Shown here piece by piece: positions 12,860-27,327 of a stretch of 64,000 bases of DNA (position 1 is the first letter of the stretch; each line of letters begins with the position of its first letter). A model generated the notes under the pieces. That model was not told the origin of the DNA, did not search any database, and saw nothing but the letters and a program-made list of their open reading frames with translations. The DNA comes from Macrobrachium rosenbergii (taxonomy: Eukaryota; Arthropoda; Malacostraca; Decapoda; Palaemonidae), in NCBI RefSeq assembly GCF_040412425.1, contig NC_089784.1:38625570-38689569 (forward strand). The letters are read 5' to 3'. Both the position numbers and the translations under genes were made by a program.

Positions 12860-13065
12860 GCTCACTGGAAATCAAACATCATGATGAATTTTCTGGATAA
12901 ATTTTTAACATTTGTAAAGCAACAAGTAATTGTTGATGACCCAACTGTTGTTTATAAGTTTGAGAGAGACACAGCAGGTGGTGATATAAGCTGTAAATAT
13001 TTAGGTAAAGATTCTAATTGGTCAATTCTCCTGATTGGTATTATAAGGAGATGTTCAGGGCATGA
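12860..13065 (+). CDS. DXO: DXO/Dom3Z, terminal exon with frameshift before the carboxy terminus
   Basis: Phase-0 acceptor after TCTTTACAG. The exon encodes the conserved carboxy-terminal block of DXO, including MMNFLDKFLTFVKQQV, then VDDPTVVYKFE. The frame from the acceptor continues to 13099 with unrelated residues. Reading one frame over from about 13029 gives PDWYYKEMFRA followed by TGA at 13063-13065. This matches the L-P-x-W-Y ending typical of the family. The best explanation is a one-base deletion at about 13028-13032, so that the true stop is 13063-13065. A GT at 13003 could act as a donor, but the family-like ending just downstream argues that the exon continues. Confidence 0.82.
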
Positions 13066-15590
13066 TAACAATTACTGTTTCATGTTCTTTGGTTTATGAT
13101 TAATGATTCTCTTATGTATTTTCAAAAATTTTTGAAAGGAGCTTTCGATACAAAAGTATGAAGTATTGAAGCAATAGTACAAATGTTGTTGTAAGGCCTT
13201 ATGAAAATATTTTTTTCTAGAAAACATAGTAAGATCAATTTTCTATATACTGATCCATAACCTGTAGCGCCATTTTATTTGCCATGAAATGTTTCCCAAA
13301 CATTCTCTGAAATAGGGAGAAGACTGCCTGTCTCTTAATAGGTGAGCAGTGCACATGCCCTAAGAGGCCTAGTAAGTTTCATCTGTCTGCTCAGCACAGC
13401 CTTCGTCATAAGCCATTCACAGCTGGAAAATTGGCAGGAAAGAACACATAAGTAGCCTGTAAGTTATGTGTTTGTTTTAAGAAATTAATCTATGTAACTT
13501 GTGTTTCAGAAAAATTGCCACATCACAGTTGAGGTGTGGGATTATTAGAACTGTTAAATCTCCAAAATCCTAAATTGAGATACGTGAACCTACCTTGGTA
13601 GCAAAAGAGATCCCAGCCAAGTGTACAGCCTGTAGACTGGTGTTACAGAGTTCAAAGCATCTACAAAAATAGTAGATCTGTGGTTAACATGGCCCCTTGA
13701 GTATATGTCCTACATTTTTTTATGGTATCAGTTCATTTGGTTAAATAACTCACCCCATAAGTAAGACATATGATCAGCTGTGTTATCATTTGTAAATTGA
13801 CTGCAAAAAGAATGTTGGCAAGTGTTAAAAAATTTTGGCAGCCCACTTATTTTGTTATTGTTTTCTGGCAAAGAAAACTTACACCATGAAAAAATTATCC
13901 CTATATCTAGCCTAAGTAAGAAAAGCACAACCTTACAATAATTTTCTAAGAAGGGATTAGAAAATCCACGACAAAGTTGGAGAATGAGTGTGCGTATACA
14001 GACAAACAAAGAATGAGCTGGATAGACAGCTGAGACGTTTCAGACCTTTATGACTCATATGCACTGCTCACCCATCAGAGACTGGCCCTTCTTCCTATTC
14101 TTTAGAAGACAGAGGAAATGGCAATATAAGTTAGAGGAAATGGCAATATAAGTTACAGTATAGGTTTGTTATTGAACATATGTTTGTAGTATTCTTCTAT
14201 AGACATTTTATTTTCATTATTGAAAGATCCTAATTGTGTCATGAAATCATGAAAGGTAGCTTACAGGAACAAGGATATCCTTATCAGACACTCAGTGGTA
14301 TCATTAGCTTTATACTATGGCAAAAATTAGGATTAAAATTGATATTTAAAATGGATGCTTGAATGTTACATAACAGTTTATATTTCATGTTTTTGATGAG
14401 AAATTTAATAAGGCATGTTTAGATTATTTAAAAAGGGTAAATAACACTGAGGCAGAGTTTGTTCACCACAGTATTGCAACGGTTGTGAATAAGGAAATAG
14501 TGTCTCTTTGATATTTATTTTTGCTGATAAATTTACTAAGAAATCAGTCATATTTATTATACTATCTTTCTTTTAGTCTGTGCTATCTTTAACACAATTT
14601 TTTTCACCATTTTTGAGACTGAAAAGCAGATGGTATTTTTAAATACACTAATAATTTCCAGTTTTGTCCTTTCATTGAGTGTTTCTGCATGTTGTAAGAA
14701 TTTTGTATTTTCCTTTTGAATAAACAAAGAGGATTGCTAATAACTGATTGAACAAGTTGAACTTTACTAGAATCATTTTAATATAGCTTTTAAAGTGAAA
14801 TTCAAAACCTCCCCAGCCAAATGTTTTATAGACTTTTGATTTTACATCACCACATCACCAAAAGTTCTTAACAGTGTTCATTTGATCCTCAGATGCATTT
14901 TACTCTGTCTGTTCCCATTAATATATTTCCACTTAACTGTTCAGTTTCTTTAAATTTCACCTCTTATTGCAAAAGAAAATGTTAGGGTCAGCCTTACTGG
15001 ATACTTAAAATTTAAATCAATAATCTGCCTCAATTAATTTTTAATAATAATAATTTGTAATTTTTCTGGAATCTACATGCAGGAAGGTATAATTCTTAGA
15101 GAGAGAAAAACAGAAAAGTTAAAAAAATATGGCAATGTCACATTTACTGGAACAATTAAACTGACACAAGCTACACTACATAGAAAGAAGCAAAGTACCA
15201 AATAATATTGTGTATGCATGCATGCATTTTAGTCACAATGAACTTTTTCCACAAGTGAAACCTTTTAATGAAAAAAAAAAAAACTTTGTTTTCACATAAC
15301 TTTGTTTTCACATAACATTCAATTAGGACAGCAGGGAAACTCATTTTAAGAATTCTACTGTAATTTACAAGAGAAAACAAAAACAGCTTAGGAGTAGCAG
15401 AAACAACTGGTTAAGCAGGAAATCAGACAGGCAGAATAGTCATTTGCAACAAAAATAGCATGCATAACTGCAATAAAATATGGCCAAAAAAAAAACAACA
15501 GCACTGTAGGCACAACAGAAAGTGAACAAGCTACCAGTACAGTTGCCATACACAAAAACACAATGAGAAGTTTGGAAAAGATCAATCTTT
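13066..15590. other. Intergenic AT-rich DNA, no gene seen
   Basis: Downstream of the DXO stop. I see no convincing exon. The sequence holds a perfect 22-bp tandem duplication at 14111-14154 and a 16-bp one at 15285-15316. No clear AATAAA directly after the DXO stop could be assigned. Confidence 0.4.
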
Positions 15591-15599
15591 GTATGATCT

Positions 15600-16560
15600 T
15601 TATCCTAATTTCCTATGAGGTTGGCTGCTTGAGTCTTGAAATCATAATCCACAGAATTCTGTCTTGGGCATCTGTGTATTATACACCCAGTGATTTCATG
15701 CCTCTCTCTACAACATCCTGCCACCCAATTCACTGCCTACCTCTGATTCTTGTACCCTCCATACCCATACCATACACTTTCTTAACTAAAGCATCCTCAT
15801 CCCTGCGAACCATACGACCATATCACCTCATCCTACTTTTCCTGGCTTTATCTATTACTTTACAAACACCCACCTTATTTTGTATTTGTTCACTTCAATT
15901 CTTTCCTGTAATGATGTTCCAAGGATCCATCTCAACTTTCTCATCTCTGCCATTTCCAAGGCTCCTTATCTTTCCTGCAGATTCCCTACATTTCTGCACC
16001 ATACAGCAGCACTGGTAATGAGCACTGCTTTGTAGAACTAAACCGTAAGTCTTAAAGGAATCCTTTTGTCAAGGATCTGCCCAGAAACCTGTCTCCAGTT
16101 TGCCCAAGTTGCTTTAATTCTCTGCCATACTTCTATTCCCCATCCACCCTCTTCACTTATGACAGGACCCAAGTGCTTGAGCCTATTTGTTTGCTGTATT
16201 TCCTTGCTAGCTCTTGACCTTATATGTAGTTCCTCTCTTTCCCTTCTACTGCTTAGCATTACTTCTGTTTTTGCAGCGCTGACACTAAGTCCTTCTCTAT
16301 CCAGTCACTCCTACCAAGCCCTGTACCTCTATTGCAATTCTCCTGTTTCTGCTGTAAAAAACAGGTCACCTGCAAACATAAATCCCATAGTGTATTTCCT
16401 CTCACATGCTCACTCAGCACATCCATTATGAATACAAAGAGGATGGGACTTAAAGGTGATCCTTAATGTAATCCAACCTTAACTCAACAGCATCTGCATC
16501 TGTCTTCCTGTATTTTGTCCTTCCTATCATTCTTACTCCCTTTTACATTAAGTGAACACC
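15600..16560 (-). mobile_element. Antisense LINE relic (RT carboxy-terminal half)
   Basis: On the minus strand, from high to low coordinates, the pieces are: GSPLSPILF (RT block, about 16450-16480), then LKHLGPVISEEGG and WRQVSGQILDKRIPLRL (16066-16180), RKLRWILG, and RMRWYGRMVRRDEDALVKK near 15790-15850. This is the usual order for the reverse transcriptase and distal region of EN-RT LINEs. Several frames are needed and stops are present. It belongs to the same broad type as the relic at 9540-12540 but is in the opposite orientation. Confidence 0.7.
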
Positions 16561-16839
16561 AGATGAAGCAGGTACTGCAGTCACACAAGGAATAACATGA
16601 CATCTTAACCAATAATTCAGGAAGGACTTCATTAGGAGACCACTGTATATAAGTGATGGGAGAGCAGCCAGTCAGAGCAAAGATGTATCCTGCACCGTAT
16701 GTTTACTAGGGAACTGATCGGGAAGAAGCCGAGATGCTCAAAATGGTAATCATGAAAAGGTCAACTTCTGCATAGTGTTTGCCAATAGTAATGCTAAGGG
16801 AGAAGGCTGGATCAAACAGTTCTGCATGGATTACCATCA

Positions 16840-16842
<3 letters not shown>
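16561..16842. other. Short unassigned spacer
   Basis: No recognisable feature between the LINE relic and the TA tract. Confidence 0.4.
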
Positions 16843-16919
<77 letters not shown>

Positions 16920-16941
16920 ATATATATATACATATATATAC

Positions 16942-17030
<89 letters not shown>
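16843..17030. repeat. (TA)n microsatellite
   Basis: About 190 bases of TA with a few CATA interruptions near 16917-16955. It abuts the pogo-type MITE at 17031 and resumes at 17398-17410 on the other side. Confidence 0.95.
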
Positions 17031-17033
<3 letters not shown>

Positions 17034-17397
17034 GCAGTCCCCGGTTTACGACGTGTTCCGGCTTACGGCGTTCCCGAGGTTACGGCGCTTTTCAAATATA
17101 TTCATCAGAAATTATTTCCTGGCTTACGACGCGATGTTCGGGGTTACGACGCGTCGTGACGATCCGGGACGGAAGAAATATGGCCCCAAAACGGGCAGAA
17201 TAATCATAATTTGAAGGTTTTTTTGATGTAAAACTCAATAATAATGCAGTTTACATCGTTTTCAATGCACCCAAAGCATTAAAAGTAAGGTTTTCTTATG
17301 ATTTTGACGATTTTCGACGATTTTCCGGCTTACGACGATTTTCGGGTTACGACACGCTGCAAGAACGGAACCCCGCCGTAAAACCGGGGACTGCCTG
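17031..17397. mobile_element. pogo/Tigger-type MITE inserted in a TA microsatellite
   Basis: The ends read CAGGCAGTCCCCGG and CCGGGGACTGCCTG, inverted and flanked by TA on both sides, which is the target site of the Tc1/mariner/pogo superfamily. The body is non-coding and rich in TTACGACG motifs. Homologous copies in this window lie at 23535-23857 (same orientation), 29960-30318 and about 31160-31415 (opposite orientation), plus a scrambled trace at 63236-63480. The terminal CAGG resembles Tigger-type ends. Confidence 0.8.
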
Positions 17398-17410
17398 TAT
17401 ATATATATAA

Positions 17411-18025
17411 TTTTTTTTTATAGTGTAGTTGCTGTCTCGTCCTCAAAGGAGTTACCCCCCTTGGTGTGCCAGTGCTCCCATGGTGACTAGACTAGTATCA
17501 AAGAAATATTTTTCTAGCCTGGTCTTGTTAAGTATATCTTAGTTTAACCAGACCACTGAGCTGGTTAACAGCTCTCCTAGGGCTGGCCCGAAGGATTAGA
17601 CTTATTTTTACGTGGCTAAGAACCTACTGGTTACCTAGCAACGGGACCTACAGCTTATTGTGGAATCCGAACCACATTATGACGAGAAATGAATTTCTAT
17701 CACCAGAAATAAATTCCTCTAATTCCTCTTTGGCGGCTCGAGAGTCGAACGCTGGGCCAACAGCGTGCAGTCGAAAGCTCTACCACTCCTCCAAAGAGGA
17801 AGAGAGCCTGGTCTTGTAGCCGGGTATTGTGTCGTAATGAAAACACTATGACACGTGATAGAGTATAATGGACTCAAAGATAAGAGGGCATTTTCCCTTA
17901 TCTTCAGCGAAGCTGAACCCAGTTTTTCCTACATCAAAACTGCAAGAAGTGACTATTGCGCTTGCGTGTCTGCCATCTTGTTTACGACCGGGCAGGCAAG
18001 AAGACCAGTTCCATTACCCTCTGCT
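17411..18025 (+). repeat. DIRS-1 left inverted terminal repeat, split by a SINE
   Basis: Matches the reverse complement of 21123-21440 apart from the 276-bp SINE insertion plus duplicated target. Similarity stops abruptly after CTCTGCT at 18025. The first 35 or so bases (TGCTGTCTCGTCCTCAAAGG region) are also found in reverse complement at 20972-21010. Confidence 0.85.
17529..17804 (-). mobile_element. tRNA-derived SINE inserted in the DIRS-1 repeat
   Basis: The insertion is flanked by a 13-bp target duplication, AGCCTGGTCTTGT, at 17516-17528 and 17805-17817. The right DIRS repeat (near 21325-21350) carries the uninterrupted sequence, giving an internal empty site. Read on the minus strand there is an A-box-like TGGTAGAGCTT (17775-17785) and a B-box-like GCGTTCGACTC (17742-17752), so it is a tRNA-related SINE in antisense orientation. 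It differs from the SINE at 5287. Confidence 0.8.
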
Positions 18026-18118
18026 AGCGCATGTGATACGCTTAAACCGTCAGTGCTCCTTACTGTTTTCAAGAGTATAAAGCAGCAAGTATTATGGAAA
18101 CATCCAAACACGAAAGTT

Positions 18119-18560
18119 AAGTGCTTATTTTTAAACTCGAGTTCTAAAAAGAGTGATCCTCGACCTATCAACATTGAACAAGTACATGCTTTGCCAAAAG
18201 TTTCGGATGACTACCGCTGCCCAAGTACGTTCAGTCATTCCAAAAAGGAGTTGGACAGTTTCTATAGATCTGAAAGATGCATACTGGCACGCCCCTATTG
18301 CCGCTCCCTTTTCGCCCTTCCTAGGGATCCAGATAGGGAAAGAGATGCACAGGTTCAAAGTCATGCCCTTTGGACTAAACATTGCCCCAAGAATTTTTAC
18401 AAAACTAGCAACGGTAGTCGTCCAGGAACTCAGGAAGGAAAGAATACAACTAATAGCTTACCTAGACGACTGGTTAATCTGGGGCCACAAGAAAAGAATG
18501 CCTAAAAACTTAAGAGCAGTGATCAACAGACTCCAGTCAAAAAAGGTTTCCTAATAAATT
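18119..18560 (+). pseudogene. DIRS-1 reverse transcriptase domain
   Basis: Reverse transcriptase that would copy the element's RNA. Visible motifs are LDLSTLNKYMLC, VSIDLKDAYWH (catalytic D block), FKVMPFGLNIAPRIFTK and YLDDWLIWG with the YLDD box at 18459-18470. The P-F-G-L-N-x-A-P-R pattern is typical of the DIRS branch. A frameshift near 18160 splits the entry of the domain (KKSDPRP in one frame, LDLST in another). The frame stops at 18555 where the domain should continue into the connection region in another frame. Confidence 0.85.
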
Positions 18561-18601
18561 GAGAAAAATCCTGCCTCACACCCAGCAGACATTTTCAGTG
18601 G

Positions 18602-19696
18602 TTGGGACTGTGTTGGGATACTCTTCAGGGCCTGTTGTCTCTCCCCATCAAAACTCAGAACAGGATAAGGGAAGACCTCAAAAGGTTCCTAGACCAGCCC
18701 AGAGTTTCAAGACGGCAATTAAAACGCATGATGGGTCTACTGCAATTTGCATCCGTAATAGATCCAATACTCAGGTTGCAACTGAAAAACGTGAACAAAT
18801 TTTGGCTGTCGCACGCAAGACAAAAGCTGCGAGACAGATCTCACCAAAAGAATAACAAAAGTTGGGGAGATACTTCGGCCTTGGACCCGGAAGGAATCTC
18901 TGGCGAAACAGGTCACCCTGACTCCTCCATCTGTAAGAGCGACAATACACACAGATGCCTCACTGACCGGTTGGGGAGGACATTGGGAGGATCATCAGGT
19001 GGCAGGGAGGTGGTCAGTTTCTCTGAGGAAGTGTCATATCAATTTCCTGGAACTGATGGCTGTCTTTTTGTCTCTCAAAAGACTCAAACCTCCAGAAGAG
19101 ACACACATTCTGTTGGTTCTAGACAACACGATTGCAATGTCCTGCATCAAGAGATCGGGATCACGTTCACCTCCTCTCAACATGGTAATGCTTGCTATTC
19201 TTCGGATGGCACAAGTAAAGAAGTGGCACCTGTCTGCAATCCACCTCACAGGGTCTCTCACAATAATAGCAGACTCTCTATCGAGGAAAACGACAGCCTC
19301 AACGGAGTGAATGTTGGACAACCACTCTTTCCAAACAATAGCCAACATGCTTCCATAACCGGAAGTGGACCTGCTCGCCACATACGAGAACCACAAACTT
19401 CCAGTATATGTATCTCGAACTTGGACAATCAAGCAATAGCAAGAGATGCCTTCCTACAAGACTGGAACTATTGGAAGATGATATATCTTTTTCTGCCATT
19501 GTCCCAGATTTCGAAGGTTTTAAGCAAACTCCTAACCTTCAAAGGAACAGCTTACTTAATAGCCCCAAATTGGCCAGACAGACATTGGTTCCTATCACTT
19601 CAACAGTGGGCGAAAAGATCAATTCCACTGTCGTCTGCTGTACTATCCCAGAAAGTAGGAGGAAAAATTATATACGCATCCTCCTTTCTGAGCTGA
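18602..19696 (+). pseudogene. DIRS-1 connection and RNase H domains
   Basis: The connection part is in one frame (GLCWDTLQGLLSLPIKTQNR, RRQLKRMMGLLQFASV, about 18602-18860). The RNase H part is in another (TDASLTGWGGHWEDHQVAG, then CHINFLELMAVFLSLK, LDNTIAMSCIKR, and IADSLSRK, about 18950-19310). After about 19430 the first frame resumes with the conserved tail YLIAPNWPDRHWF. At least three frame changes are needed, so no intact polyprotein can be made. RNase H would remove the RNA strand during element replication. Confidence 0.82.
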
Positions 19697-20697
19697 GACC
19701 TTCACGTGTGGATTTTTTAAACATTATCTACCGTGAAAACTACTCTCACAACGTTGCTAGGTACCTAGTGCAAAAGTTACGGACGTCATCTATCCGAAAA
19801 TACCAGTCCGTATGGAAGATATGGTTAGATTATATCCATACTGAGAGCCCAGTTGAAATTTCTATAGAAACACTTTTAAATTTTATGATATATCTTTTTG
19901 AAGACAAACGCCTTTATGTTACAACAATCATGTCATACAAGACAGCATTATCAGAACCCTTGCTTTATGGATTCGGGATTGACCTTCTACGGTCTTTTGC
20001 TCTACAAAGACCTGCTCCTGAAAGACTCCCAATTACTTGGTCCCTGAACAAGGTACTTGGACTTCTATCTACTCCTCAGTTCAGTGGACCCAATACAACC
20101 GCAACTCACAAACTACAAAAGGCGATCTTCCTAATTGCATTAGCTTCAGGGGCCCATATTAGTGAACTGGGCTCTCTTCGGTGGGGACGATACATCACAC
20201 AAACTGTTGATAATCATGTATTATTGTCCCCAGGTCCATCATTCCTGGCCAAGAATGAGGATCCTTTAAAATGGAAATCTATTCTTATAAGGAAACTTAA
20301 TTTAGTAGACAAAACATTATGCCCAGTTCAAGCACTTAAGGGTTACCTAGAGGTCACGGCAAACATCCCAGAAGGTCCAATTTTCCTACACCCTAGCAAG
20401 AATAAACCACTCCCTCTATAAAGGCTAAGAATAATTTTAGTGTCCCTAATCAAAAGAGCAAACCCACACTCCTTTCCCAGGTCACATGACATAAGAAAAG
20501 TAAGCACATCATTGGCCTTCTTCAGAAATGTCTCCTTTGAAGAAGTCTCTGAAAGTACAGGGTGGGCATCAGAGACAGTGTTCTTAAAACATTACTGCCA
20601 TGAGCTCAAACAAATTCGTCTGCACTGCATGTCAGTAGGTGGAATGGTTAGTCCCGACCCCATAGGCTCTACAGCAGAAAACCAGGGGTCTTCCTAA
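19690..20697 (+). pseudogene. DIRS-1 tyrosine recombinase
   Basis: A tyrosine recombinase that would integrate a circular DNA copy of the element. The domain is nearly open: one in-frame stop (TAA, 20419-20421) separates two parts that share the same frame. The amino-terminal SAM-like part (SSIRKYQSVWKIWLDYI, ISIETLLNFMIYLFEDK) is followed by the catalytic part. The H-x-x-R box is present as HDIR (20484-20495), GWAS supplies the second box, and the candidate nucleophile tyrosine is at 20593-20595 in KHYCHEL. The first catalytic arginine, expected in GARISEL, is a histidine here (GAHISEL, codon at about 20155-20157). That change alone should inactivate the enzyme. Confidence 0.85.
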
Positions 20698-20971
20698 CGG
20701 GTGAGTATGCTGACTATTGCTGGGAAAGATACGAAAAGACTGTAACCACACTCCAGCATACTTAGGTAAGTCACTACAGAACTTCACCCTAAAAATACAA
20801 GTTCTTGTTTAGTTTCTTGTTTCTTGTTTCCAAAACCCCACAAGGTTTTTTAAAATAAGGAATGGGGCTTGAAACTAGTGGCTTGACCTTGGCCCATAAA
20901 TGTTTTGGATTGTTTGGAATTTAAATTTTAAGAGCTTAAGCCTTTTGTCACCTGTCAATTTCTTTTGTAAA

Positions 20972-21068
20972 GCTCCTTTGAGGACGAGACAGCGACTACG
21001 CTATCAAAAACAGGTTTTGACGTAGAAAAATCTATTTTTGGTAGTCACTGTTGAGTCTCAAAACCTCC
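20972..21068 (+). repeat. DIRS-1 internal complementary region
   Basis: 20972-21010 is the reverse complement of the left terminus (17411-17456). 21034-21060 resembles the reverse complement of the right terminus (about 21408-21440). In the DIRS-1 model such a region templates joining of the two ends into a circle. Confidence 0.7.
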
Positions 21069-21122
21069 CACTTCCCTGACAAAAGGCATGGGATTTGGGC
21101 AAGGGATAATCCTACATTGACC

Positions 21123-21440
21123 AGCAGAGAGTAATGGAACTGGTCTTTTTTGCCTGCCCGGTCGTAAACAAGATGGCAGACGCGCATGCTATAATAGTCA
21201 TTTCTTGCAGTTTTGATGTAGGAAAAACTGGGTTCAGCTTTGCTGAAGATAAGGGAAAATGCCCTCTTATCTTTGAGTCCATTATACTCTATCAAGTGTC
21301 ATAGTGTTTTCATTACGACACAATACCTGGCTACAAGACCAGGCTAGAAAAATATTTCTTTGATACTAGTCTAGTCACCATGGGAGCACTGGCACACCAT
21401 GGGGTAACTCCTTTGAGGACTCAACAGCTACTACCAAAAA
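21123..21440 (+). repeat. DIRS-1 right inverted terminal repeat
   Basis: Inverted copy of the left repeat without the SINE. It ends in CTACTACCAAAAA and is followed at once by a TA tract. Confidence 0.85.
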
Positions 21441-23419
<1,979 letters not shown>

Positions 23420-23497
<78 letters not shown>

Positions 23498-23534
23498 ATA
23501 TACATACATACATACATATACACATATATGTATA
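23420..23534. repeat. TA-rich microsatellite
   Basis: (TA)n with CATA interruptions between the 1.8 kb element and the pogo-type MITE. Confidence 0.95.
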
Positions 23535-23857
23535 CAGGCAGTCCCTGGTTTCTGAAGGTCCGAGCATAACGCTTTTCAAATATATTCATCAGAAATTATT
23601 TCCGGTTTACGACGCATGTTCGGGGTTACCATGCATCATATGCCGATCTGACTGAATAAAATATGGCTCCAAAACGGCAGAATAATCAAAATTTGGAGGT
23701 TTTTTGATGAAAAACTCAATAAAAATGCAGTTTACATCGTTTTCATTACACCCAAAGCATTAAAAGTAAGGTTTTCTTAAGATTTTTGACGATTTTCAGT
23801 TTACGACGAGCAGAAAAACGGAACCCCCGTATATACATAAAAACTAGGGACTGCCTG
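23535..23857. mobile_element. pogo/Tigger-type MITE, second copy
   Basis: Same family and orientation as 17031-17397. Ends CAGGCAGTCCCTGG and GGGACTGCCTG, flanked by TA repeats. It is about 40 bases shorter, with deletions near the left end and at about 23635-23660. Confidence 0.8.
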
Positions 23858-25890
<2,033 letters not shown>

Positions 25891-26091
25891 CATGCAGTTT
25901 GAGGGGAATGGTATCCCGTATTTAATTGCCTCTTGTGGTGATAACTGAAGAAAAAGATTAATAGAAAATGATAAGAGATAGAAGTTCCAGAGGAACGGAA
26001 GAAGATAGTAGAATGCCTTGACATCCTCTTCTGGATTAGAGGTGCCAAGACCTTCAAAAGATGAAATGGTGGCACAGGTACCAGGGGAGCT

Positions 26092-26814
26092 CTAGAGCTC
26101 GTTGTAAACTACCAGGAAATTCCTATGCCCGTGGTAATTCCGCCACGAACCTTCTCCTATGGGACAGTCGCCCAGCCGGGGAAGCGGAGGGCCTGAGACC
26201 GGAGGGCAGCATGGAGTGCCACCTGGGCCAGCTGCTGCGACAGCTGACGCAGGAGTTTTCCGTGCTGGTCCTACCATGATCCGTCGCAGCTCTTGTAGTT
26301 CACCAGCCAAGTGAGAGATGGCAGAATCCTAACTTGCAATTGTGTCAGTGACGGACTGAGGCAGAGAGGAGGCGGTCAGGGGCGGCGTGAGCGGCTCGCA
26401 CGTATCAATGACCAGCTCAGGCACGGGTTGCGAGGCCGCACCTTCAGGTGAGCTTCTGCTGTGGTCGAGAGGAACCGTCTCTCTTACCGAAGCTGGTAGC
26501 GGTGCCAGGCCGGGAAGAGAGGGGGTCCTGAGTTGGATCCCTTGAATGGAGATCGGGTGGTGCTCTGGCGCTGGCACTAGGGCAGAGTCAGGCACTATTG
26601 GAGGTTTCTTGTGCTCGTCGGTCAGGACAGACGGAGCTTGGCACTGCTCAGTGCATACAAGTGGTACTGGCAGGCATTTGGCATCTCCGGGAGGGAGATC
26701 TGATTGGGGCCCTGGCGCTGGCACTGAGGCAGGGCCGGGCACTGGAATTGGATCGGGAACCGATCGAGGGGGCCACTGTACATCGTACTCAGGTGGCACT
26801 GGTAGGGACTGCAC
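26092..26814 (-). other. Proline-rich open frame, probable retroelement linker
   Basis: On the minus strand 26814-26329 is an open frame of 161 codons rich in P, A and V with repeats of the P-V-P-G-P type. It continues in another frame to about 26092. It lies directly downstream, in minus-strand direction, of the retropepsin-like fragment and is GC-richer than its surroundings. It could be a linker within a gag-pol polyprotein. I do not recognise it as a host gene. Confidence 0.3.
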
Positions 26815-26919
26815 GTCCTCCTGGTACCCAGGGGGCGCCAGTCTTGACTGAGGGAGAAGCGGGGAGGATTACTCATGCCCGAGGAATGAGTTGGGGAATG
26901 TGGACCCCTGGATTGTCGT

Positions 26920-27240
26920 GATTTCTGTGGGGACTGAAAGTCCTGTCCCAGGATGACGCCATAGCCTCCGGGGAGATGGCTTGCTACTGCAAGATTGCAA
27001 ATTTTTGATTGTTGAGGTCTTGTGACTCTCAATTGGACCGTAGGGAGTATCATTTTAAATTGATTTACTCCTCGATCGTGACGAGTTTTCGTCTATTGAC
27101 GATAGCTCCATAGGGAACTCTGTCCTTTCATATGAGGGAGATTTGCGCGCCCGAGTCCTCGAATGCAGTGACTCGGCGCGACGGGAAGGCTACTCGATCC
27201 TGTTTCTGGAAAAACTCCCCTTGAGCAACAAGCCTGTTTT
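26920..27240 (-). pseudogene. Retropepsin (aspartic protease) fragment of an LTR retrotransposon
   Basis: Read on the minus strand, the frame encodes VTAFEDSGAQISLI at about 27130-27170, with the D-S-G catalytic triad of retroviral-type proteases. About 60 codons on, after a frameshift, comes ASHLPGGYGVILGQDF (about 26930-26990), a G-Y-x-V-I-L-G-Q-D-F block typical of Ty3/gypsy-type proteases. A stop sits directly after the first motif. No reverse transcriptase of this element was found in the window. DIRS elements lack such a protease, so this is a different retroelement lying antisense against DIRS-2. Confidence 0.55.
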
Positions 27241-27327
27241 ATTGATGACCTACTCGTCAAACACTGAGAAGTTTTCAGCCCTCTTCCAAGAAGTGACCGC
27301 TCTCCTTGTAAAAAAGCAATCGAGCTA

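Larger units (their letters stand above)
17411..21440 (+). mobile_element. DIRS-type tyrosine-recombinase retrotransposon 1
   Basis: Long inverted terminal repeats (17411-18025 including a SINE; 21123-21440) enclose reverse transcriptase, RNase H and tyrosine recombinase coding relics. Just inside the right repeat, 20972-21068 is an internal complementary region. Its first half is the reverse complement of the extreme left end and its second half that of the extreme right end, the arrangement known from DIRS-1. No ORF1 (gag-like) sequence lies between the left repeat and the reverse transcriptase, so an internal deletion is likely. Several frameshifts and a few stops are present. The element is flanked by TA-rich DNA on both sides. 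Confidence 0.85.

Noticed and set aside
13003..13008. Splice donor GTAAAG ending the third DXO exon early
   Set aside because: A family-like carboxy terminus and stop lie just downstream in a shifted frame, so continuation with an indel explains more.
15563..16018. Plus-strand open frame of 151 codons
   Set aside because: It is the shadow of an antisense LINE reverse-transcriptase region on the minus strand.
16775..17214. Open frames made of I-Y repeats across TA tracts (also near 5190, 21380, 23365 and 23786-24187)
   Set aside because: They are translations of (TA)n microsatellites in several frames and both strands, with no non-repetitive conserved part.
17740..17800. Possible tRNA gene on the minus strand
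   Set aside because: It lies within a target-duplication-bounded SINE and lacks a complete tRNA fold.
26546..26921. Plus-strand glycine-rich open frames
   Set aside because: They are the complement of the proline-rich frame on the minus strand, and composition alone keeps both open.
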